Source of the DNA: Melieria omissa
Taxonomy: Eukaryota > Arthropoda > Insecta > Diptera > Ulidiidae
NCBI GenBank assembly: GCA_963971225.1
Contig: OZ020268.1
Span: forward strand, 9,467,532-9,531,531
Direction: 5' to 3'
DNA: 64,000 nucleotides
The position numbers and the translations under genes are program-made. Below the pieces are notes generated by a model. It searched no databases. It was not told where the DNA came from and worked only from the letters and a program-made list of their open reading frames with translations. Shown one piece after another: positions 55,979 through 64,000 of the stretch. The stretch's first letter is position 1. Every line of letters starts with the position of its first letter.

Positions 55979-56720
55979 TCAGGTGTACAACTTTGCTTCC
56001 GCCGTTTTTTTTCCAAAATTAAAAGCTTTATTGCGAAAAAATGCTTACAGATGTATTATTCAAAGTATTGTCCGTCGCTAGCGAGAACTTTCTCCCATCT
56101 TTCCGGCAATTTTCGGATCCCGGCTCGAAAAAAGGAGTCCTCTTTTGACGCTATCCATGAAGCAATCCATTTTTCCAATTCTTCGAAGGATTGAAAATGT
56201 TGATCTGCCAGGCCGTGTGCCATCGAACGGAATAGGTGGAAGTCAGAAGGGGCGACATCTGGGGAATACGGCGGGTGGGGCAAGACTTCCCATTTCAGCG
56301 TTTCCAGGTACTTTTTGACCACTTTTGCGACGTGAGGCCGAGCATTGTCGTGTTGGAGGATGACTTTGTCATGTCGCTCTTCCATTTTTAAAACGTTGAA
56401 ACCACTCCCGACACGTTCTTTCACTCAGAGCAGCATCACCGTAAGTTTCTGAGAGCATTCGATGCGCTTCAGCTGCATTTTTTTTCGAATTGTAACAGAA
56501 AAGTAAAACTTCCCGCAAATGGCGAGAATTGGGCACATAAACGGACATTTTCGAGCGTGAGTAATACGAAAACAAGAACAACTGTCACTGAAACGGCGAT
56601 GACAATTCGTTAGGCACTGTCCACACTCACTTTAAAGGCATTATCATCTATGTATTTGAACCAGCCTCAGCCGGTACAGCCACCTATCGGAAAACGGCGG
56701 AAGCAAAGTTGTACACCTGA
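55979..56720 (-). mobile_element. Internally deleted mariner element (742 bp) with perfect ends
   Basis: Both ends start TCAGGTGTACAACTTTGCTT and match perfectly for 30 bp as inverted repeats, flanked by TA (55977-55978 and 56721-56722). The minus strand encodes two pieces of a mariner transposase. One is an N-terminal HTH piece with YNSKKNAAEAHRMLSETYGD and REWFQRFKNG. The other is a C-terminal piece with LQHDNARPH, YSPDVAPSDFHLF and PERWEKVLASDGQYF. The central part, with the first catalytic Asp, is deleted at about 56395, and the pieces are out of frame. It is non-autonomous but potentially mobilisable by a related full-length transposase. Confidence 0.9.
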
Positions 56721-56951
56721 TAATTAAAACAGCCTAAATTTCCAATTGGAAAAATCCATCCACACACGCAATAGTCGAATTATTGACTAATTTTTAGAAT
56801 TTACTTACTTTACCAAACATTCAAATATATCTCAATATCTAACTATGTTCTGTATTGGCAGCTGGAAATGAAACAAAATCGTTGAAGTCAATTTCAACAA
56901 CAATGCCATTGTGTAGGATGCACAACACAACCAAAAGAAGTCAGCCTAAAT

Positions 56952-59900
56952 ATGGAAAAACAACTCATTGTGCTGAGTTTATTTGTGGTAGTGGGCACGG
57001 CAATGACAATTTTTGGGCCCAATATTTTCTTCGCAAAAGGAAGGAATCCATACGAACTCGTAATACACTTTCGAAATCCCTGCACTAAGAAGACCGTCAC
57101 AACTACAACTACAATATCACCTATAACCGCTACACAACAAACCGGACAAACCCATACACCTATAATATCTACCACAACAAAATTTACTCAAGCACCAACG
57201 GTAACAACAACGAAAGATGCTACCAGAAGCACCACCGACTCATCGACAACATTTTCAACCACCGACAGCACTGCTACTACGACCAGCAGCAGAACTGACA
57301 TGAGCACTACCGAAGCATCGCCCACATCTTCAACCGATTCTTCTACCGACAGAACATCTACTACTGCCAGCAGCAGTACTGACATAAGCACTACCGAACC
57401 ATCGACTACATCTTCAACCGATTCTTCTACTGAACCATCGACCACATCTTCAACAGATTCTTCTACCGACAGCACTGCTACTACTGCCAGCAGCAGTACT
57501 GATATGAGCACTGCCGAACCATCGACTACATCTTCAACCGAATCTTCCACCGACAGCACAGCTAATACTGCCAGCAGCAGTACTGACATAAGCACTAGCA
57601 AACCATCGATTACATCTTCAACCGATTCTTCCACCGACAGCACATCTACTAGTGCCAGCAGCAGTACTGATATGAGCACTGCCGAACCATCGACTACATC
57701 TTCAACCGAATCTTCCACCGACAGCACAGCTAATACTGCCAGCAGCAGTACTGACATAAGCACTAGCAAACCATCGACTACATCTTCAACCGAATCTTCC
57801 ACCGACAGCACAGCTACTACTGCCAGCAGCAGTACTGATATGAGCACTGCCGAACCATCGACTACATCTTCAACCGAATCTTCCACCGACAGCACTGCTA
57901 CTACTGCCAGCAGCAGTTCTGACATAAGCAAAACCGAACCATCGACTACATCTTCAACCGATTCTTCCACCGACAGCACTGCTACTACTGTCAGCAGCAG
58001 TACTGATATGAGCACAACCGAAGCATCGACCACATCTTCAACCGATTCTTCCACCGACAGCACTGCTACTACTGCCAGCAGCAGTACTGACATAAGCACA
58101 ACCGAACCATCGACTACATCTTCAACCGATTCTTCCACCGACAGCACTGCTACTACTGCCAGCAGCAGTACTGACATGAGCACTACCGAACCATCGACTA
58201 CATCTTCAACCGATTCTTCCACCGACAGCACTGCTACTACTGCCAGCAGCAGTACTGACATGAGCACTACCGAACCATCGACTACATCTTCAACCGATTC
58301 TTCCACCGACAGCACTGCTACTACTGCCAGCAGCAGTACTGACATGAGCACTACCGAACCATCGACTACATCTTCAACCGATTCTTCCACCGACAGCACT
58401 GCTACTACTGCCAGCAGCAGTACTGACATGAGCACTACCGAACCATCGACTACATCTTCAACCGAATCTTCCACGGACAGCACTGCTACTACTGCCAGCA
58501 GCAGTACTGACATGAGCACTACCGAACCATCGACTACATCTTCAACCGCTTCTTCCACCGACAGCACTGCTACTACTGTCAGCAGCAGTACTGATATGAG
58601 CACAACCGAACCATCGACTACATCTTCAACCGAATCTTCCACCGACAGCACTGCTACTACTGCCAGCAGCAGTACTGACATAAGCACAACCGAACCATCG
58701 ACTACATCTTCAACCGATTCTTCCACCGACAGCACTGCTACTACTGCCAGCAGCAGTACTGACATGAGCACTACCGAACCATCGACTACATCTTCAACCG
58801 ATTCTTCCACCGACAGCACTGCTACTACTGCCAGCAGCAGTACTGACATGAGCACTACCGAACCATCGACTACATCTTCAACCGATTCTTCCACCGACAG
58901 CACTGCTACTACTGCCAGCAGCAGTACTGACATGAGCACTACCGAACCATCGACTACATCTTCAACCGCTTCTTCCACCGACAGCACTGCTACTACTGCC
59001 AGCAGCAGTACTGACATGAGCACTACCGAACCATCGACTACATCTTCAACCGATTCTTCCACCGACAGCACTGCTACTACTGCCAGCAGCAGTACTGACA
59101 TGAGCACTACCGAACCATCGACTACATTTTCAACCGATTCTTCCACCGACAGCACTGCTACTACTGCCAGCAGCAGTACTGACATGAGCACTACCGAACC
59201 ATCGACTACATCTTCAACCGATTCTTCCACCGACAGCAATGCTACTACTGCCAGCAGCAGTACTGACATGAGTACTGCCGAACCATCGACTACATCTTCA
59301 ACCGATTCTTCCACCGACAGCACTGCTACTACTGCCAGCAGCAGTACTGATATGAGCACTGCCGAACCATCGACCACATCTTCAACCGATTCTTCCACCG
59401 ACAGCACTGCTACTACTGCCAGCAGCAGTACTGACATGAGCACTACCGAACCATCGACTACATCTTCAACCGATTCTTCCACCGACAGCACTGCTACTAC
59501 TGCCAGCAGCAGTACTGACATGAGCACTACCGAACCATCGACTACATCTTCAACCGATTCTTCCACCGACAGCACTGCTACTACTGCCAGCAGCAGTACT
59601 GACATGAGCACTGCCGAACCATCGACTACATCTTCAACCGATTCTTCCACCGACAGCACTGCTACTACTGCCAGCAGCAGTACTGATATGAGCACTGCCG
59701 AACCATCGACCACATCTTCAACCGATTCTTCCACCGACAGCACTGCTACTACTGCCAGCAGCTGTACTGACATGAGCACTACCGAACCATCGACTACATC
59801 TTCAACCGATTCTTCCACCGACAGCACTGCTACTACTGCCAGCAGCAGTACTGACATGAGCACTACCGAACCATCGACTACATCTTCAACCGATTCTTCC

Positions 59901-62900
59901 ACCGACAGCACTGCTACTACTGCCAGCAGCAGTACTGATATGAGCACTGCCGAACCATCGACTACATCTTCAACCGAAACATCCACCGACAGCACAGCTA
60001 CTACTGCCAGCAGCAGTACTGACATAAGCACAACCGAACCATCGACTACATCTTCGACAGATTCTTCCACCGACAGCACTGCTACTACTGCCAGCAGCAG
60101 TACTGATATGAGCACTGCCGAACCATCGACTACATCTTCAACCGAATCTTCCACCGACAGCATAGCTACTACTGCCAGCAGCAGTACTGATATAAGCACT
60201 GCCGAACCATCGACTACATCTTCAACCGATTCTTCCACCGACAGCACTGCTACTACTGCCAGCAGCAGTACTGACATAAGCACTACCGAACCATCGACTA
60301 CATCTTCAACCGATTCTTCCACCGACAGCACTGCTACTACTGCCAGCAGCAGTACTGACATGAGCACTACCGAACCATCGACTACATCTTCAACCGATTC
60401 TTCCACCGACAGCACTGCTACTACTGCCAGCAGCAGTACTGACATAAGCACTACCGAACCATCGACTACATCTTCAACCGATTCTTCCACCGACAGCACT
60501 GGTACTACTGCCAGCAGCAGTACTGACATGAGCACTACCGAACCATCGACTACATCCTCAACCGATTCTTCCACCGACATCACTGCTACTACTGCCAGCA
60601 GCAGTACTGACATAAGCACTACCGACCCATCGACCACATCTTCAACCGATTCTTCCACCGACAGCACTGCTACTACTGTCAGCAGCAGTACTGATATGAG
60701 CACAACCGAAGCATCGACCACATCTTCAACCGATTCTTCTACCGACAGCAAATCTACCACTGCCAGCAGCAGTAGTGACATAAGCACTACCGAACCATCG
60801 ACTACATCTTCAACCGATTCTTCCACCGACAGCACTGCTACTACTGTCAGCAGCAGTACTGATATGAGCACAACCGAACCATCGACCACATCTTCAACCG
60901 ATTCTTCCACCGACAGCACTGCTGCTACTGTCAGCAGCAGTACTGATATGAGCACAACCGAAGCATCGACCACATCTTCCACCGATTCTTCTACCGACAG
61001 CACATCTACCACTGCTAGCAGCAGTACTGACATAAGCACTGCCGAACCATCGACTACATCTTTAACCGATTCTCCCACCGACAGCACATCTACCACTGCC
61101 AGCAGCAGTACTGACATAAGCACTACCGAACAATCGACTACATCTTCAACCGATTCTACCGCCGACAGCACTGCTACTACTGTCAGCAGCAGTACTGATA
61201 TGAGCACAACCGAAGAATCGACCACATCTTCAAACGATTCTTCCACCGACAGCACATCTACCTCTGCCAGCAGCAGTACTGACATAAGCACTACCGAACC
61301 ATCGACTACATCTTCAACCGATTCTTCCACCGACAGCACTGCTACTACTGTCAGCAGCAGTACTGATATAAGCACTGCCGAAACATCGACTACATCTTCA
61401 ACCGATTCTTCCACCGACAGCACTGCTACTACTGCCAGCAGCAGTACTGACATAAGCACAACCGAAACATCGACTACATCTTCAACCGATTCTTCTACCG
61501 ACAGCACATCTACCACTGCCAGCAGCAGTACTGATATGAGCACAACCGAAGCATCGACCACATCTTCAACCGATTCTTCCACCAACAGCACTGCTACTAC
61601 TGCCAGCAGCAGTACTGACATAAACACAACCGAAACATCGACTACATCTTCAACCGATTCTTCCACCGACAGCACTGCTACTACTGCCAGCAGCAGTTCT
61701 GATATGAGCACTACCGAACCATCGACTACATCTTCAACCGATTCTTCTACCGACAGCACATCTACCACTGCCAGCAGCAGTACTGACATAAGCACTTCCG
61801 AATCAACGACTACATCTTCAACCGATTCTTCCACCGACAGCACTGCTACTACTGCCAGCAGAAGTACTCATATGAGCACAACCGAACAATCGATCACATC
61901 TTCAACCGATTCTTCCACCGACAGAACTGCTACAACTGCCAGCAGCAGTACTGACATAAGCACTACCGAAACATCGACTACATCTTCAACCGATTCTTCT
62001 ACCGACAGCACATCTACCACTGCCAGCAGCAGTACTGATATGAGAACTACCGAACCATTGACTATATCTTCAACCGAATCTTCCACCGACAGCACTGCTA
62101 CCACTGCCAGCAGCAGTACTGATATGAGCACTACCGAAGCATCGACCACATCTTCAACCGATTCTTCCACCGACAGCACTGCTACTACTGCCAGCAGCAG
62201 TACTGACATGAGCACTACCGAACCATCGACTACATCTTCAACCGATTCTTCCACCGACAGCACAGCTACCACTGCCAGCAGCAGTACTGATATGAGAACT
62301 ACCGAACCATTGACTATATCTTCAACCGAATCTTCCACCGACAGCACTGCTACCACTGCCAGCAGCAGTACTGATATGAGCACTACCGAAGCATCGACCA
62401 CATCTTCAACCGATTCTTCCACCGACAGCACTGCTACTACTGTCAGCAGCAGTACTGATATTAGCACAACCGAACCATCGACCACATCTTCAACCGATTC
62501 CACCACCAACAGCACTGCTACCACTGCCAGCAGCAGTACTGACATAAGCACTACCGAACCATCGACTACATCTTCAACCGATTCTTCTACCGACAGCACA
62601 TCTACCACTGCCAGCAGCAGTACTGACATAAGCACTTCCGAATCAACGACTACATCTTCAACCGATTCTTCCACCGACAGCACTGCTACTACTGTCAGCA
62701 GCAGTACTGATATGAGCACAACCGAACCATCGACCACATCTTCAACCGATTCTTGCACCGACAGCACTGCTGCTACTGTCAGCAGCAGTACTGATATGAG
62801 CACAACCGAAGCATCGACCACATCTTCCACCGATTCTTCCACCGACAGCACATCTACCTCTGCCAGCAGCAGTACTGACATAAGCACTACCGAACCATCG

Positions 62901-64000
62901 ACTACATCTTCAACCGATTCTTCCACCGACAGCACTGCTACTACTGTCAGCAGCAGTACTGATATAAGCACTGCCGAAACATCGACTACATCTTCAACCG
63001 ATTCTTCCACCGACAGCACTGCTACTACTGCCAGCAGCAGTACTGACATAAGCACTACCGAACCATCGACTACATCTTCAACCGATTCTTCCACCGACAG
63101 CACTGCTACTACTGTCAGCAGCAGTACTGATATAAGCACTGCCGAAACATCGACTACATCTTCAACCGATTCTTCCACCGACAGCACTGCTACTACTGCC
63201 AGCAGCAGTACTGACATAAGCACAACCGAAACATCGACTACATCTTCAACCGATTCTTCTACCGACAGCACATCTACCACTGCCAGCAGCAGTACTGATA
63301 TGAGCACAACCGAAGCATCGACCACATCTTCAACCGATTCTTCCACCGACAGCACTGCTACTACTGCCAGCAGCAGTACTGACATAAATACAACCGAAAC
63401 ATCGACTACATCTTCAACCGATTCTTCCACCGACAGCACTGCTACTACTGCCAGCAGCAGTACTGATATGAGCACTACCGAAGCATCGACCACATCTTCA
63501 ACCGATTCTTCCACCGACAGCACTGCTACTACTGTCAGCAGCAGTACTGATATGAGCACTACCGAAGCATCGACCACATCTTCAACCGATTCTTCCACCG
63601 ACAGCACTGCTACTACTGCCAGCAGCAGTACTGACATGAGCACTACCGAACCATCGACTACATCTTCAACCGATTCTTCCACCGACAGCACAGCTACCAC
63701 TGCCAGCAGCAGTACTGATATGAGAACTACCGAACCATTGACTATATCTTCAACCGAATCTTCCACCGACAGCACTGCTACCACTGCCAGCAGCAGTACT
63801 GATATGAGCACTACCGAAGCATCGACCACATCTTCAACCGATTCTTCCACCGACAGCACTGCTACTACTGTCAGCAGCAGTACTGATATTAGCACAACCG
63901 AACCATCGACCACATCTTCAACCGATTCCACCACCAACAGCACTGCTACCACTGCCAGCAGCAGTACTGACATAAGCACTACCGAACCATCGACTACATC
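56952..64000 (+). CDS. Secreted mucin-like protein of 28-aa Ser/Thr/Asp repeats (3' end outside window)
   Basis: From ATG 56952 (in-frame TGA upstream at 56883) the plus frame stays open to the end of the window, over 2,340 codons. Residues 1 to about 28 are a signal-peptide-like segment (KQLIVLSLFVVVGTAM, then IFGPNIFFA). A short region with one Cys and TTTTT-type runs follows. Then come about 80 copies of a 28-residue unit of consensus STTEPSTTSS, TDSSTDSTAT, TASSSTDM. Each unit is about two-thirds Ser/Thr with three or four acidic residues and a single Pro, the hallmark of a heavily O-glycosylated acidic mucin. I cannot say whether it is a glue, peritrophic, cuticular or other mucin. No intron is visible; the upstream AG at 56858-56861 could be an acceptor of a 5' UTR intron. 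The C-terminal domain is outside the window. Confidence 0.85.
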   Translation, partial: MEKQLIVLSLFVVVGTAMTIFGPNIFFAKGRNPYELVIHFRNPCTKKTVTTTTTISPITATQQTGQTHTPIISTTTKFTQAPTVTTTKDATRSTTDSSTTFSTTDSTATTTSSRTDMSTTEASPTSSTDSSTDRTSTTASSSTDISTTEPSTTSSTDSSTEPSTTSSTDSSTDSTATTASSSTDMSTAEPSTTSSTESSTDSTANTASSSTDISTSKPSITSSTDSSTDSTSTSASSSTDMSTAEPSTTSSTESSTDSTANTASSSTDISTSKPSTTSSTESSTDSTATTASSSTDMSTAEPSTTSSTESSTDSTATTASSSSDISKTEPSTTSSTDSSTDSTATTVSSSTDMSTTEASTTSSTDSSTDSTATTASSSTDISTTEPSTTSSTDSSTDSTATTASSSTDMSTTEPSTTSSTDSSTDSTATTASSSTDMSTTEPSTTSSTDSSTDSTATTASSSTDMSTTEPSTTSSTDSSTDSTATTASSSTDMSTTEPSTTSSTESSTDSTATTASSSTDMSTTEPSTTSSTASSTDSTATTVSSSTDMSTTEPSTTSSTESSTDSTATTASSSTDISTTEPSTTSSTDSSTDSTATTASSSTDMSTTEPSTTSSTDSSTDSTATTASSSTDMSTTEPSTTSSTDSSTDSTATTASSSTDMSTTEPSTTSSTASSTDSTATTASSSTDMSTTEPSTTSSTDSSTDSTATTASSSTDMSTTEPSTTFSTDSSTDSTATTASSSTDMSTTEPSTTSSTDSSTDSNATTASSSTDMSTAEPSTTSSTDSSTDSTATTASSSTDMSTAEPSTTSSTDSSTDSTATTASSSTDMSTTEPSTTSSTDSSTDSTATTASSSTDMSTTEPSTTSSTDSSTDSTATTASSSTDMSTAEPSTTSSTDSSTDSTATTASSSTDMSTAEPSTTSSTDSSTDSTATTASSCTDMSTTEPSTTSSTDSSTDSTATTASSSTDMSTTEPSTTSSTDSSTDSTATTASSSTDMSTAEPSTTSSTETSTDSTATTASSSTDISTTEPSTTSSTDSSTDSTATTASSSTDMSTAEPSTTSSTESSTDSIATTASSSTDISTAEPSTTSSTDSSTDSTATTASSSTDISTTEPSTTSSTDSSTDSTATTASSSTDMSTTEPSTTSSTDSSTDSTATTASSSTDISTTEPSTTSSTDSSTDSTGTTASSSTDMSTTEPSTTSSTDSSTDITATTASSSTDISTTDPSTTSSTDSSTDSTATTVSSSTDMSTTEASTTSSTDSSTDSKSTTASSSSDISTTEPSTTSSTDSSTDSTATTVSSSTDMSTTEPSTTSSTDSSTDSTAATVSSSTDMSTTEASTTSSTDSSTDSTSTTASSSTDISTAEPSTTSLTDSPTDSTSTTASSSTDISTTEQSTTSSTDSTADSTATTVSSSTDMSTTEESTTSSNDSSTDSTSTSASSSTDISTTEPSTTSSTDSSTDSTATTVSSSTDISTAETSTTSSTDSSTDSTATTASSSTDISTTETSTTSSTDSSTDSTSTTASSSTDMSTTEASTTSSTDSSTNSTATTASSSTDINTTETSTTSSTDSSTDSTATTASSSSDMSTTEPSTTSSTDSSTDSTSTTASSSTDISTSESTTTSSTDSSTDSTATTASRSTHMSTTEQSITSSTDSSTDRTATTASSSTDISTTETSTTSSTDSSTDSTSTTASSSTDMRTTEPLTISSTESSTDSTATTASSSTDMSTTEASTTSSTDSSTDSTATTASSSTDMSTTEPSTTSSTDSSTDSTATTASSSTDMRTTEPLTISSTESSTDSTATTASSSTDMSTTEASTTSSTDSSTDSTATTVSSSTDISTTEPSTTSSTDSTTNSTATTASSSTDISTTEPSTTSSTDSSTDSTSTTASSSTDISTSESTTTSSTDSSTDSTATTVSSSTDMSTTEPSTTSSTDSCTDSTAATVSSSTDMSTTEASTTSSTDSSTDSTSTSASSSTDISTTEPSTTSSTDSSTDSTATTVSSSTDISTAETSTTSSTDSSTDSTATTASSSTDISTTEPSTTSSTDSSTDSTATTVSSSTDISTAETSTTSSTDSSTDSTATTASSSTDISTTETSTTSSTDSSTDSTSTTASSSTDMSTTEASTTSSTDSSTDSTATTASSSTDINTTETSTTSSTDSSTDSTATTASSSTDMSTTEASTTSSTDSSTDSTATTVSSSTDMSTTEASTTSSTDSSTDSTATTASSSTDMSTTEPSTTSSTDSSTDSTATTASSSTDMRTTEPLTISSTESSTDSTATTASSSTDMSTTEASTTSSTDSSTDSTATTVSSSTDISTTEPSTTSSTDSTTNSTATTASSSTDISTTEPSTT
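57230..64000 (+). repeat. 84-bp tandem repeat array, ~80 units, within the mucin gene
   Basis: The unit is 84 bp (28 codons), and nearly all units keep exact length. An extra partial unit (TCTTCTACTGAACCATCGAC region) sits near 57415-57455. Variants are shared at fixed multiples of 84 bp. A GATATGAGAACT variant recurs 1428 bp (17 units) apart at about 62290 and 63718. A GATATAAGCACTGCC variant recurs 1764 bp (21 units) apart at about 61365 and 63129, with several hundred bases of matching context in each case. The central part (about 58000-60500) is the most uniform. The array continues past the window edge. Confidence 0.95.

Noticed and set aside
57188..63979. Two long minus-strand ORFs (1551 and 703 codons) of Val/Leu/Ser/Glu repeats
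   Set aside because: They are exact antisense shadows of the 84-bp mucin repeat, which happens to lack stops in that frame. The plus frame has a signal peptide and a mucin composition and runs in phase through the whole array.

Overview
The window reads as nuclear DNA of a higher fly. Genes have short introns with good GT/AG sites, non-coding DNA is AT-rich and full of mariner, hAT-type and TTAA-flanked elements, and the conserved genes (rogdi, dynactin p62, IWS1, Nibbler) have fly-like architecture. A tephritid-type fruit fly is my best guess, but that is inference. No prokaryotic features, tRNA, rRNA or CRISPR were recognised.

Layout. (1) 1-27,200: three head-to-tail SV2-like major-facilitator transporter genes, the first cut by the window edge. 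They share exon phases and nearly all exon lengths, so they are tandem duplicates. The second has two first exons about 8 kb apart. Introns and intergenic DNA hold a 157-bp hAT-type MITE with a clean 8-bp target duplication, several TTAA-flanked elements and relic transposases. (2) 30,066-32,749: a lambda-crystallin/L-gulonate 3-dehydrogenase (CRYL1 family) gene. (3) 33,816-37,028, minus: rogdi, with a decayed mariner in an intron. (4) 37,950-41,031, minus: a 934-aa disordered Ser/Thr-rich protein with a C-terminal KEN motif, not recognised, divergent from (5) 41,474-43,441: dynactin p62 (DCTN4). (6) 43,952-46,807, minus: IWS1 with a long RS-repeat N-terminus. (7) 48,249-49,466: a mariner with matching terminal repeats and a full-length transposase frame whose third catalytic Asp is Ala. 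(8) 49,798-53,259: the exonuclease Nibbler/Mut-7. (9) 55,979-56,720: an internally deleted mariner with perfect 30-bp ends. (10) 56,952 to beyond the window end: a secreted mucin-like gene of about 80 tandem 84-bp (28-aa) Ser/Thr/Asp-rich repeats. It has no stop in the window. The long open frames on its opposite strand are shadows of the repeat.

All exon joins were made by hand from splice consensus, reading phase and protein-family similarity. For every complete gene model the joined lengths are multiples of three. The genes do not form one pathway. The coherent units are the transporter cluster and the divergent (4)/(5) and convergent (2)/(3) and (5)/(6) pairs. The most unusual items are the giant repeat mucin, the catalytically altered but intact mariner, the alternative minimal start exons in the transporters, and the TTAA-flanked element families.
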